Shown: positions 15,906 to 24,560 of the stretch, piece by piece
Position numbering within the stretch: position 1 is the stretch's first letter
Layout: each line of letters starts with the position of its first letter
Assembly (NCBI GenBank): GCA_963766375.1
Contig: CAVXZG010000019.1
Coordinates: 496,001-560,000, forward strand
DNA length: 64,000 nt
Source of the DNA: AC-32 sp963766375
GTDB taxonomy: Bacteria > Actinomycetota > Thermoleophilia > Gaiellales > Gaiellaceae
Direction: 5' to 3'
Program-made: the position numbers and the translations under genes
Notes under the pieces: generated by a model
Told to the model about the DNA's origin: nothing
Seen by the model: the letters and a program-made list of their open reading frames with translations, nothing else
Database searches by the model: none

Positions 15906-17113
15906 GCCAGCTCCTCGAGGAGCAGCGGCCCGGCCCGCTCGACGTCGCCGGCACCGATCGTGAGCACGAGATCGCCCGGCCGGGCTCGCCGCGAGAGAAA
16001 CCGAACCGCGTCTTCCAGCTCCGGCGCCCACGCAACGGGCATCCCCGGCCGCTCGGCGACCAGCGCCTCGACAACGAGCCTGCCCTCGACTCCCTCCACG
16101 GGCTCCTCGCGCGCGGCATAGACGCTCGTGACGGCGACCGCGTCGGCGGCCGTGAGCGCGCCTGCCAGCTCGTGGGCGAGATGACGCGTGCGGGAATAGA
16201 GGTGCGGCTGGAAGACGACGAGCACGCGACCCGATCCGACCGCCGCCCGAGCGGCCGCGAGTGTCGCGGCGATCTCCCGTGGGTGGTGACCGTAGTCGTC
16301 GTAGACCGTGACGCCCCGAGCCTCGCCCCGGCGCTCGAAGCGCCGCCCGGCGCCGGTGAACTCAGGCAGCACGCGCTCCGCCTCCTTGCGCGGGACCCCG
16401 GCGAGCTCGAGCGCCGCCAGCGCCGCCGCGGCGTTGCGCCGGTTGTGCTCGCCCGGGACGCCCAGCGCGAGCGCCACCGGCTCCAACTCCTCCCCGCGCA
16501 CGGCGGCGGGCGCCTCCGCGAGCCAGCGCTCGAACAACTCGCGTACTTCAGCCTCGGAGGCGAAGGTGGCGTGGTGATCCAGATCGACGTTGGTGACCAC
16601 CGCGATCTGCGGCCGCAACGACTCGAGCGACCGGTCCGACTCGTCGCCCTCCGCCACGAGCCAGCCCTCACCTGCCCGCGCGTTCCCGCCCAGCTGCGGG
16701 ATCTCCCCGCCGATCAGGAATGCCGGGTCGAGGCCCAGCCGGTCGAGCACGAAGGCGATCATCGCGGTGGTGGTCGTCTTGCCGTGCGCGCCGGCGACCA
16801 CGATCGAGGGCGTGAGCGCCACGAGCTCAGCGAGCAGCTCACCCCTCTTGGTGACGCGCGCGCGTGTTACTTCAGGGTTGTCGGGAGCGATCGCGCTGGA
16901 GACGACCACCTCGGCGTCCTCCGGCACGTTCCCGGCCTGGTGGCCGATCGTCACCGGCACGCCCGCCGCCTCGAGCCGCTCGACGTAGGAGGAGCGCTCG
17001 CGGTCGGAGCCGCCGACCTTCGCCCCCCAGGCGTGCGCGACGAGCGCGAGCGCGCTCATGCCCGCACCGCCGATGCCGACGAACCAGAAGCGCCTACCCT
17101 CGAGCGGCCGCAA
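15902..17113 (-). CDS. murC: UDP-N-acetylmuramate--L-alanine ligase
   Basis: A 403-residue Mur ligase that adds L-Ala to UDP-MurNAc. It shows the N-terminal Rossmann glycine loop FVGIGGAGMSALA, the ATP P-loop GAHGKTTTT at 108-116 and the EGDESDRS segment. The Mur-ligase signatures TNVDLDHHATF and YDDYGHHPREI are also present. It starts with TTG at 17113 inside the end of murG. At 403 residues it is a little short of the usual 450-490 because the C-terminal domain is compact. Confidence 0.95.
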   Translation of the reverse strand: MRPLEGRRFWFVGIGGAGMSALALVAHAWGAKVGGSDRERSSYVERLEAAGVPVTIGHQAGNVPEDAEVVVSSAIAPDNPEVTRARVTKRGELLAELVALTPSIVVAGAHGKTTTTAMIAFVLDRLGLDPAFLIGGEIPQLGGNARAGEGWLVAEGDESDRSLESLRPQIAVVTNVDLDHHATFASEAEVRELFERWLAEAPAAVRGEELEPVALALGVPGEHNRRNAAAALAALELAGVPRKEAERVLPEFTGAGRRFERRGEARGVTVYDDYGHHPREIAATLAAARAAVGSGRVLVVFQPHLYSRTRHLAHELAGALTAADAVAVTSVYAAREEPVEGVEGRLVVEALVAERPGMPVAWAPELEDAVRFLSRRARPGDLVLTIGAGDVERAGPLLLEELA

Positions 17114-18171
17114 GGCTCATCAGCTCCTCCGCGATCTCGTCGGCCGCCCCCGGCCGTGCGGCCTGCCGCATCGCCGCGCCCATCTCCTCGAGCCGACGCG
17201 CGTCGCCGAGCAGCGAGCGCACGATCTCCGGCACGCGGCCGAGCTCGCTCTCGGGCACGAGGATCGCACCGCCGGCGGTCTGGAAGTAGCGCGCGTTCTT
17301 CGTCTGGTGGTCGGCAGTCGCGAGCGGATAAGGGACGAGGATCGCCGGCTTCCCCGCGGCCGCAAGCTCCCAGACCCCGCCGCCCGCGCGCGCAAGCACG
17401 AGATCGGCGGCGCCGAGCGCGGCTCCGTAGTCGTCGGTGAAGGGAAGCAGCCGGTAGTCCGAGCGTGACACACGTCCTTGCAGCCGCTCGTGCTCACGCT
17501 CGCCGCTCAGGTGCAGCACGGCCGGCCCCGCCGACCCGAAGCTCTCGATCGCCAGGTCGTTGAGAGCCCGTGCGCCCAGGCTTCCGCCCGCGACGAGCAG
17601 CACGGGCCCGTCCTGCGGCAGGTCGAACAGACGCCGGGCCTCCTCCCGCGGCACGGGCTGCGACCTCGCCGGGATCGGCCGCCCTGTGACCTGGTACTTC
17701 GGCGGCTTTTTGCCCGGGATCGGAAACGACAGGAACACGCGTCGTGCGAAGGGCGCCGCCAGCCGGTTGGCGAGCCCGAGATGCGCGTCGGCTTCCATCA
17801 GCGCGGCCGGAATCCGCCTGCGCGCGGCCGCGAGCACCATCGGGCCGCTCACGTACCCGCCGCCGCCGAGTACGACGTCTGGCCGTCGCCGGCCGAGAAT
17901 CCGGTCGCAGGCCGCCGGTGCAGCAAGCGCGCGCAGCGCTGCACGGGCCTGCGCCACTCCCGGCCGGCGGGGCAGGCCGCTCACGCGGAAGGTGTCGAGG
18001 TCGAAGCCGGCCTCAGGGACGAGACGCGCTTCGACGCGATCCGGCGACCCGGCGAACGTCACGCGTGCTCCGCGGCGCGCGCAGCGCCTCCGCGACTGCG
18101 AGCGCGGGCAGCACGTGGCCGGCTGTCCCCCCGGCCGCGATCAGGAACGCTGGCTCTCTTTGCTCCGGCAT
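17094..18171 (-). CDS. murG: MurG N-acetylglucosaminyltransferase (frameshifted in this sequence)
   Basis: A GT28 glycosyltransferase that converts lipid I to lipid II at the cytoplasmic face of the membrane. The N-terminal part starts at ATG 18171 and contains the diagnostic glycine loop (AAGGTAGHVLPALAVAEAL). The remainder, from TFAGSPDRVEA to SLAAARG, is in another register and carries VVLGGGGYVSGP, GGSLGARALND and the donor-site region LARAGGGVWELAAAGKPAILVP. Dropping one C near 18075 joins the two parts as ALRARGARVTFAGS, exactly as expected. Since murG is essential I read this as a sequence error. The start overlaps the ftsW tail by about 110 bp. Confidence 0.88.
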
Positions 18172-19246
18172 CGCCCGCGATGTTAAGGAGGATGCCTACC
18201 GACGCGAGCGCCACGACAAGGCTCGACCCGCCGTAGGAGACGAACGGCAACGGAATTCCGGTCAGCGGCGCGAGACCCATCACGGCCGCGAGATTGATCG
18301 CAGCCTGCCCGCAAACGAGCACGGTGAGGCCCGCCGCCAGCCGCTTGCCGAACGGATCCTTGCAGCCGAGCGCGATCTTCAAACCGATGTAGGCGAAGCC
18401 GCAGTAGGCGGCGATAACGGCGGCGGCGCCCACCAGGCCGAGCTCCTCGCCGATGATCGCGAAGATCATGTCGGTGTGGGCCTCCGGGAGGTAGTTCACC
18501 TTCTGGACGCTCTGACCGAGGCCGACGCCGAAGATCCCGCCCGAGCCGAGGCCGATCATCGCCTGCACGGTCTGGAAGCCCGCACCCTGCGCGTCCTGCC
18601 ACGGGTTGAGGAAGCTGAAGAGGCGTGCGCGGCGGTATGGCTCGAACCAGATTGCGATCAGCCCCAGCGCACTCGCGATGCCGAGGCCGGCGCCGAGCGT
18701 GCGCGTTGGCGTTCCGGCGACGAGGAGCATCGCGGCCAGCATCGCCACGATCGCGATCGCCGTTCCGAGGTCAGGCTCGGCCAGCAGCAGGGCGCAGAAG
18801 ACCGCGGTGAGCAGGCCGAGAGGTCGCCAGAGCTCGGAGAGGCTCTGCGGCGGCCGGTGGCGGGTCAGGTACGAGGCGGCCCACACCGCGAGCGCGATCT
18901 TCGCCAGCTCCGAGGGCTGGAAGACCGCCGGGCCGAAAGTCAGCCAGCGGCGAGCGCCGTTCACCGACTGGCCGATCACGAGCACGGCGAGCAGCAGGCC
19001 GAGGCTCGCCACGACCAGGACCGGGGCCAGCCGGCGGAGGATCCGGAAGTCGAGGCGTGAGGCGGCCGCCATCAGCACGAGCCCCAGCGCCGCGTAGATC
19101 CCCTGGCGCTTGAGGTAGTAGGCGGGATCGCCGTTTGCGAGCGCCGCCGACGCGGAGGTGGCGCTGTAGACCATCACGAGGCCGAACGCGACCAGGCCCA
19201 GGGTCACCAGGATCAGGACACTCGAGTCGAGCTGTCCGCGCTTCAC
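18059..19246 (-). CDS. ftsW: Lipid II polymerase FtsW (SEDS family)
   Basis: A polytopic membrane glycosyltransferase of about 395 residues that polymerises septal peptidoglycan with FtsI. SEDS hallmarks are seen: QPSELAKIALAVW, the PDLGTA segment with its catalytic-loop Asp, GLGQSVQKVNYLPEAHTDM, and PFVSYGGSSL near the C-terminus. The start is GTG 19246, overlapping the murD stop (GTGA). The last 35 or so residues are Arg-rich and overlap the murG start; if the extra base in murG is an error, this tail would also change, so the true C-terminus is uncertain. Confidence 0.92.
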   Translation of the reverse strand: MKRGQLDSSVLILVTLGLVAFGLVMVYSATSASAALANGDPAYYLKRQGIYAALGLVLMAAASRLDFRILRRLAPVLVVASLGLLLAVLVIGQSVNGARRWLTFGPAVFQPSELAKIALAVWAASYLTRHRPPQSLSELWRPLGLLTAVFCALLLAEPDLGTAIAIVAMLAAMLLVAGTPTRTLGAGLGIASALGLIAIWFEPYRRARLFSFLNPWQDAQGAGFQTVQAMIGLGSGGIFGVGLGQSVQKVNYLPEAHTDMIFAIIGEELGLVGAAAVIAAYCGFAYIGLKIALGCKDPFGKRLAAGLTVLVCGQAAINLAAVMGLAPLTGIPLPFVSYGGSSLVVALASVGILLNIAGDAGAKRASVPDRGRGDSRPRAARARSRGGAARAAEHA

Positions 19247-20380
19247 CCGGACAGGTTCTGCACCAGCCTCCTGAACTCCTCGCCCCGCTCCTCGAAGTCG
19301 CGGAACTGGTCGTAGCTCGCGCAGGCCGGAGAAAGGAGCACCACGTCGCCTGCTTGCGGCCGGATGGCCGCCAGCGCGCCCGCGAGATCGCCCGCTCGCT
19401 CGGCCCGCGGAATCGCGGCGGCGAGCTCGTCCGCGGTCTCGCCGATCACGTGGACGCTCTTCACGTTCGGCCCGATCGCCGCGGCCAGCGGCGCGAAGTC
19501 CTCGCCCTTGCGCGAGCCGCCGAGGATCAGGTGCACCGGATCGCGCTCGTAGGCGGCGAGCGCCTTCAACGCTGCGGCGACGTTGGTCGCCTTCGAGTCG
19601 TTCACGTAGCGCACCCCATCGAGCTCGCGCACGAGCTCCAGCCTGTGCGGCACGCCCGGGAAGGTGCGAAGCGCCTCGGCGATGGCCTCGTCGCCGATCC
19701 GAAGCGCCCGGGCCGCGGCGGTCGCTGCGGCGGCGTTCTCGCGGTTGTGCGCGCCGGGAATGCGCGGCTCGGCGGGGAGCGGGTCGTCGGCGGCGAACTC
19801 GGTGCCTTCGAGCCCGAGGCCGCGTGGCACGATCTTCGTCTTGGCTCGCTCGAAGATCCGCAGCTTCGCGTCGCGGTAGCCCTCGAAGGACTCGTACCGG
19901 TCGAGATGGTCGGGCTCGAGGTTCAGCAGCACCGCCACCTCGCAGGCGAGCTCGTGCACATCCTCGAGCTGGAAGCTCGAGAGCTCGCAGACGACGAGCG
20001 TGCCGGGATCGACCTGGCCGTCGAGCTCGGTCAGCGCCCGGCCCACGTTGCCCGCGACGGGGGCGTCCAGCATGACGCCGAGCAGCTCGGCGGTCGTCGT
20101 CTTGCCGTTCGTGCCGGTGACGCCGACGAGCCGCGGCTCGAGCAGCCGGTAGCCGAGCTCGACCTCGCTCCAGATCGGCACGCCTCGAAGCTCGGCCTCC
20201 GCCACGAGCGGCGCCTCGCGCGGAACCCCCGGGCTCTTGACCAGCAGCTCGGTCCCCGTCGAGCAGATCGAGGTCGCCGTCGTTGCCGAGCTCGCGGTCG
20301 GCGCCGACGACCTCCACCCCGCGCCGCTCGAGCGCCGCCGCCGCCGCCTTCCCCGACCGCGCGAGCCCGAGCACGAGCAC
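19243..20380 (-). CDS. murD: UDP-N-acetylmuramoylalanine--D-glutamate ligase (frameshifted in this sequence)
   Basis: The Mur ligase that adds D-Glu. The N-terminal Rossmann part (VLGLARSGKAAAAALERRG) reads from GTG 20380. From ELLVKSPGVPR onward the protein continues in another register, with P-loop GVTGTNGKTTTAELL, LNLEPDHLDRY and YVNDSKATN. Removing one G from the run at 20254-20257 joins them as LDGTELLVKSPGV. The start is also doubtful: one missing base near 20390 would instead allow ATG 20400 and the more family-like N-terminus MSALPQRVLVLGLARSG. Both are probably sequencing errors in an essential gene. Confidence 0.87.
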
Positions 20381-20493
20381 CCGCTGCGGCAGCGCTCATG
20401 CGGACACCGTAGATTCCGCGAGCCCCCAGCGGCGCAGACGGTCGAGCCGTCGATGCCGGCTCGACCTGAAAGCGAGATCGCAAGCGACATCGC

Positions 20494-21498
20494 TCAGCGG
20501 AACCCGGTGAAGTAGCGGTAGTACAGCGCGAAGCCGATCGCGCAGAGGATCCCGGTGACGATCCAGAAGCGGACCATGATCTTCGTCTCCGACCACGCCT
20601 TCAACTCGAAGTGGTGCTGGATCGGCGCCATCAAGAACACGCGCCGCTTGAAGTACTTGAAGCTGAAGACCTGGATGATCACGGAGAGCGCCGAAAGCGC
20701 GAAGATCCCGCCGATCAGGAGCAGCAGGAAGATCGTCTTCGTGAAGATCGCGAACGCCGCGAGCGCGCCGCCGAGCGCCATCGAGCCGGTGTCGCCCATG
20801 AACACCTCGGCGGGCCACGCGTTGTACCAGAGGAACCCGATCGTCCCGCCGATCAGCGCCGCCGCGACGATCGCCAGGTCGAGCTTCGTGCCGAAACGAT
20901 GCCCCGGCGGCCCGGAGCGGATCCACGAGATCACGATCATCGAGGCAAAGGTGAAGAGCGCGATGATCACCGTCCCGGCCGCGAGCCCGTCCACCCCGTC
21001 CGTCAGGTTGACGCCGTTCGCGGCGCCGGCGATCACGAGGAAGAGCAGGCCGTACCAGGCCCAGGAGAGCTCGAGGTGGCCGGCACCCGGGATGTAGACG
21101 TTCGTCGGCAGGTGCTGATGCTCCGCGGCGATGCCGACGCCGATCGTGATCAGGCCGAGCAGGATCAGCTTCCAGCGGCCGTTGAGGCCGAGCGACCGGC
21201 GGTGCGTCAGCTTGATGAAGTCGTCCAAGAAGCCGATCGCGCCGCAGCCGAGCGTGACGAAGAGCACGCTCAGGGCCGGCACGGTGTAGGTGCTGAACGC
21301 GAGGAACCCGATGCTGGCCGAGAGGAGGATCAGCACGCCGCCCAGGACGGGAGTGCCCTGCTTGAGCACGTGGTGCTCCGGTCCCTCCTCGCGGATGTGC
21401 TGGCCGAACTCGTTGCGCCGCAGGAAGGCGATGAACTTCGGGCCGAGCAGGATCGAGATGAGCAGGGCGACGACGCCTGCGATCAGAACGCGGCTCAA
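20494..21498 (-). CDS. mraY: Phospho-N-acetylmuramoyl-pentapeptide transferase
   Basis: A 334-residue integral membrane enzyme with about ten helices that makes lipid I from UDP-MurNAc-pentapeptide and undecaprenyl phosphate. Active-site motifs are GFLDDFIKLTHRRSLGL, the NLTDGVDGLA segment, EVFMGDTGSMALGG and PIQHHFELKAWSE. I place the start at TTG 21498, which overlaps the murF stop (TTGA) in the style of the rest of this operon. A longer open frame upstream encodes only Arg/Gly-rich residues. About 110 bp without a clear gene separate it from murD. Confidence 0.95.
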   Translation of the reverse strand: MSRVLIAGVVALLISILLGPKFIAFLRRNEFGQHIREEGPEHHVLKQGTPVLGGVLILLSASIGFLAFSTYTVPALSVLFVTLGCGAIGFLDDFIKLTHRRSLGLNGRWKLILLGLITIGVGIAAEHQHLPTNVYIPGAGHLELSWAWYGLLFLVIAGAANGVNLTDGVDGLAAGTVIIALFTFASMIVISWIRSGPPGHRFGTKLDLAIVAAALIGGTIGFLWYNAWPAEVFMGDTGSMALGGALAAFAIFTKTIFLLLLIGGIFALSALSVIIQVFSFKYFKRRVFLMAPIQHHFELKAWSETKIMVRFWIVTGILCAIGFALYYRYFTGFR

Positions 21499-22736
21499 GC
21501 GCTCACCGCCGCGAGCGCCTCGGCGACCCGTTCGAGGCCGACCGAGCGCGAGGCCTTGACGAGGACGCAATCGCCCGGCTCGACGATTCTCTCGACGACC
21601 GCGACCGCGGACTCGGCGTCGGGCGCCCACTCCGTTATGTCGATGCCGCTCGCACCTTCGAGGTAGCCGCGGGCGAGCTCGCCGACCGCAACGAGGGCCT
21701 GGACCCCCTGGCGCTCGGCCTCCGCGCCGATCTCCTGGTGGAAGCCGGGGCCGCCTGGGCCGAGCTCGGCCATCTCGCCCAGCACCGCGACGCGGCGACG
21801 GTCTCCGGACGCGGCGGTCAGGTGCGCCAGAGCGGCTCGCATCGAGTCGGGGTTCGCGTTGTAGGCGTCGTTGATCAGCAGGCCGCCGCCTGCCAGCGGC
21901 AGCTCCTCGCCGCGCCAGCGCGAGAACTCGACATCCACCCGCTGCGGGCGCGGCAGGCCCAGGGCGTCGAGGACGGCGAGCGCAGCGGCGGCGTTCGCGG
22001 CCTGGTGAGGCGCGGTGAAGTTGAAGCTGACGCCGCCGACGACGGTGCGTCCGTCCTCTTGCCGGGCCTCGGGCTCGGCGAGGTACACGACCTCCACGTC
22101 CTCCCGCTCGACGGGGAACTCACGGGGCACGATCGCCGTCCCGCCTGGGGGCAGCGCCGCGATCAGCTCACTCTTGGCGCGCCGGACGCCGTCGAGCGAG
22201 CCGACCAGCTCGAGGTGAACAGGCCCGACGTTCGTGACGAGGCCGATGTCGGGCCGCGCGATCGCGCAGAGATCCGCGATCTGGCCAAAGCCGCGCATCG
22301 CGAGCTCGAGGATGCAGACCTCCGTGTCGGGCTCGAGCCGGCAGAGCGTGAGCGGGACGCCGATCTCGTTGTTGAAGTTCGCCTCGTTGGCGACCGTCCG
22401 CGCGGCCGGTGCGCAGAGCGCCGCGAGGATGTCCTTGGTCGAGGTCTTCCCCGTGGAGCCGGTGATGCCGACGACGCGGGCGCTCGTGCGGTCGCGGACG
22501 GCCGACCCAAGCGCGGCGAAGGCCGCGAACGGCTCCTCCGGCACGAGCGTTGCGGCAGCGCCTCGCGCCAGAGCGTCTTCGACGAACTCGGCGCCCCGAC
22601 CGACCGCGACGAACAGGTCGCCCGGCGCGACGCGGCGCGAGTCGATCTGCACGCCGGTCACTTCCCGGGCTCCCGGTGCCGCTTCCAGCCGGCCCTCGGT
22701 GAGCGTTTCGACCTCGTCGAGCCGCAGTGGAATCAC
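21495..22736 (-). CDS. murF: UDP-N-acetylmuramoyl-tripeptide--D-alanyl-D-alanine ligase
   Basis: A 413-residue Mur ligase that adds D-Ala-D-Ala to complete the pentapeptide. It has the MurE/F-type N-terminal domain (VQIDSRRVAPGDLFVA), the P-loop GSTGKTST at about residues 93-100, the Mur signature NEANFNNEIGVPLTL and the AYNANPDSMRAAL motif. The GTG start at 22736 overlaps the murE stop (GTGA). Confidence 0.95.
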   Translation of the reverse strand: MIPLRLDEVETLTEGRLEAAPGAREVTGVQIDSRRVAPGDLFVAVGRGAEFVEDALARGAAATLVPEEPFAAFAALGSAVRDRTSARVVGITGSTGKTSTKDILAALCAPAARTVANEANFNNEIGVPLTLCRLEPDTEVCILELAMRGFGQIADLCAIARPDIGLVTNVGPVHLELVGSLDGVRRAKSELIAALPPGGTAIVPREFPVEREDVEVVYLAEPEARQEDGRTVVGGVSFNFTAPHQAANAAAALAVLDALGLPRPQRVDVEFSRWRGEELPLAGGGLLINDAYNANPDSMRAALAHLTAASGDRRRVAVLGEMAELGPGGPGFHQEIGAEAERQGVQALVAVGELARGYLEGASGIDITEWAPDAESAVAVVERIVEPGDCVLVKASRSVGLERVAEALAAVSA

Positions 22737-24172
22737 GTTGGGGCTCCAAGGCGCCTCAGCGCCTCTCGGGCGACGTCGCGGTCGTCGAACGGCACCGTCC
22801 GGTCGGCGAACTGCTGGCCCTGCTCGTGCCCCTTGCCGGCGATCACCACGACATCGCCTTCCTGCGCGGCGTCGATCGCGCGAGCGATCGCCTCGCGCCG
22901 GTCGGGCTCGACCTCGACGTCTCCGGCCGCCCCGGCGACGATCTCGCCGATGATCGCGTCCGGCTCCTCGCTGCGCGGGTTGTCCGAGGTGACGATCGCC
23001 AGGTCGGCGAGCTCCGAGGCGATTCGGCCCATCAGCGGCCGCTTGCCGCGATCGCGATCGCCGCCGCAGCCGAAGACACAGATGAGCCGGTTCTGGGCGA
23101 GGTCGCGAGCCGTGCGCAGAACGTTCTCGAGCGAGTCGGGCGTGTGCGCGTAGTCCACGAGGACGGCGAACGGCTGGCCCTCGTCGACGGCCTCGAAACG
23201 GCCGGGCACGCCGCGCAGCTCCTTCACGCCGCGTGCGATCGCCTCGTCCTCGATCCCCAGCAGGCGGGCCGCCGCGACGGCGCCGAGCACGTTCTCGACG
23301 TTGAAGCGGCCGCGAAGCCTCGTCTCGAGCTCGAGCCCATCGGCGGTAAAACGCGCGCCGCGCGGGCCGAGGTCGAGGCTCTCCGGTCGCAGCTCGGCAT
23401 CATCTGCGAAGCCGAACGTCACGAGCCGGTCGTGCCCTTGCAGCTCCTCGGCGAGGCGCCGGCCATACGGGTCGCCAATGTTGATCGCCGCCGGCGGGCG
23501 CTCCGCCGTGAAGAGCCGCCGCTTGGCGTCGAAGTAGCGCTCGATCGTCCCGTGGAAGTCGAGGTGGTCCTGGGTCAGGTTCGTGAAGACGAGCGCCGAG
23601 AAGCGCACGCGGTCGAGCCGGCCGAGCTCCGAGCCGTGCGAGGTCGCCTCGAGCGCGCAGCTGCGGTCGCCGCCGTCCAGCATCTCGCGGAAGCTTCGCT
23701 GCAGGTCGATCGCCTCGGGGGTCGTCCGCAGGGCCGGGCGCCGCTCGCCGCCTACCCGGCTCTCGATCGTCCCGAGCAGGCCCGGGCGGCGACCACCCGC
23801 CGCGAGGACCGAGTAGAGCAGGAACGCGGTCGTGGTCTTCCCGTTCGTGCCCGTCACGCCCGCCAGCTCGAGCTGCTCGGTCGGCCGCCCGAAGAACTCG
23901 TCCGCGGCGACGCCCATTGCCCGGCGAGCGTCCCCGACCACGAGCTGCGGCACCTCGAGCTCGAGCGGCCGCTCGACCACGAGCGCGACGGCGCCGTTCG
24001 CGACCGCCTCCGCGGCGAACTCGTGCCCGTCCGCGCGGCTGCCCGGCACACAGAAGAAGAGGGAGCCCGCCGTCGCGTCGCGGGCGTCGTAAGCCAGGTC
24101 TGCGATCTCGACTGGAGCGCGTCCCAGGACGTCCACGGGCGCGAGCGCAGCAATGACGCGCTCGATGTCCAT
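22733..24172 (-). CDS. murE: UDP-MurNAc-tripeptide synthetase MurE
   Basis: A 479-residue Mur ligase that adds the third stem-peptide residue. The P-loop GTNGKTTTA is at 108-116, the carbamylated-Lys region is EATSHGSELGRLD-like, and the amino-acid specificity motif reads DNPR (in TSDNPRSEEPDAII), the form associated with meso-diaminopimelate. The wall is therefore predicted to be DAP-type. It starts at ATG 24172, after the roughly 390-bp gap that splits the cluster from ftsI. Confidence 0.95.
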   Translation of the reverse strand: MDIERVIAALAPVDVLGRAPVEIADLAYDARDATAGSLFFCVPGSRADGHEFAAEAVANGAVALVVERPLELEVPQLVVGDARRAMGVAADEFFGRPTEQLELAGVTGTNGKTTTAFLLYSVLAAGGRRPGLLGTIESRVGGERRPALRTTPEAIDLQRSFREMLDGGDRSCALEATSHGSELGRLDRVRFSALVFTNLTQDHLDFHGTIERYFDAKRRLFTAERPPAAINIGDPYGRRLAEELQGHDRLVTFGFADDAELRPESLDLGPRGARFTADGLELETRLRGRFNVENVLGAVAAARLLGIEDEAIARGVKELRGVPGRFEAVDEGQPFAVLVDYAHTPDSLENVLRTARDLAQNRLICVFGCGGDRDRGKRPLMGRIASELADLAIVTSDNPRSEEPDAIIGEIVAGAAGDVEVEPDRREAIARAIDAAQEGDVVVIAGKGHEQGQQFADRTVPFDDRDVAREALRRLGAPT

Positions 24173-24249
24173 CGCGGCGCGAGTCTACCAGGGGCCTCAG
24201 CCGTGGCGGGTATGCGTGGCCGTCCGGGAACCCCTCGTTTGCAGCAGTT

Positions 24250-24457
24250 TTGTCACGCTTCGGTCACAGACACGCGCGCTACCCGACGATATGCTCGCCT
24301 CGGGGAGGAGGCCGGGCGAACCGTACTAAGGGACCAAGAGCCCCTTCCGCCAGGATCAGCCGAGCCGCCTCTGCCGCCGGAGCCGGGCTTTGCCCGGCGT
24401 GAGGCTCACTACGCCAAGAAACAATTGGAGGGGCGCCGCGCAAGCGGCGGCTCCTGA
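24250..24457 (+). ncRNA. Dispersed promoter/RNA-like element, copy 2, with a candidate small RNA
   Basis: On the plus strand: -35-like CAGACA (24267-24272), 17-bp spacer, -10 TATGCT (24290-24295), then a 46-nt stretch identical to copy 1 (24293-24338). Downstream are an imperfect stem around GCCGGGCTTTGCCCGGC and, at 24427-24454, a strong hairpin closed by a GCAA loop that could end the transcript. No plus-strand gene follows; the neighbours murE and ftsI are both on the other strand. A product of about 150 nt from near 24302 would be a free small RNA. This is inferred from conservation and promoter shape only. Confidence 0.4.
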
Positions 24458-24496
24458 AACGGATCGAACCACGCCTCCGCCGGCAAGGAGGGGGCT

Positions 24497-24560
24497 CGCG
24501 GGGGAACCAGGGGTTCCCCGCGCTAGAACCAGGGGTTCCCTCGCGGTAGGTTCCCCCGCG
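24497..24560. repeat. Short repeated hairpins downstream of ftsI
   Basis: The unit GGGAACCCCTGGTTC (minus strand) occurs twice and a partial GGGGGAACC a third time within 64 bp just after the ftsI stop. The copy at 24497-24522 is a near-perfect inverted repeat (CGCGGGGGAACC / GGTTCCCCGCG). It could serve as a terminator or RNA stabiliser between ftsI and murE. No T-run is present. Confidence 0.5.

Noticed and set aside
18059..20380. A 773-residue fusion of the MurD N-terminus and FtsW
   Set aside because: It arises from the extra base in murD; the middle is Arg-rich out-of-frame sequence and both genes are normal when corrected.
22727..24457. Plus-strand frame opposite murE that runs into copy 2 of the repeat
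   Set aside because: Antisense shadow. The two element copies do share a translated phrase, but third codon positions are also identical, which argues against protein selection.
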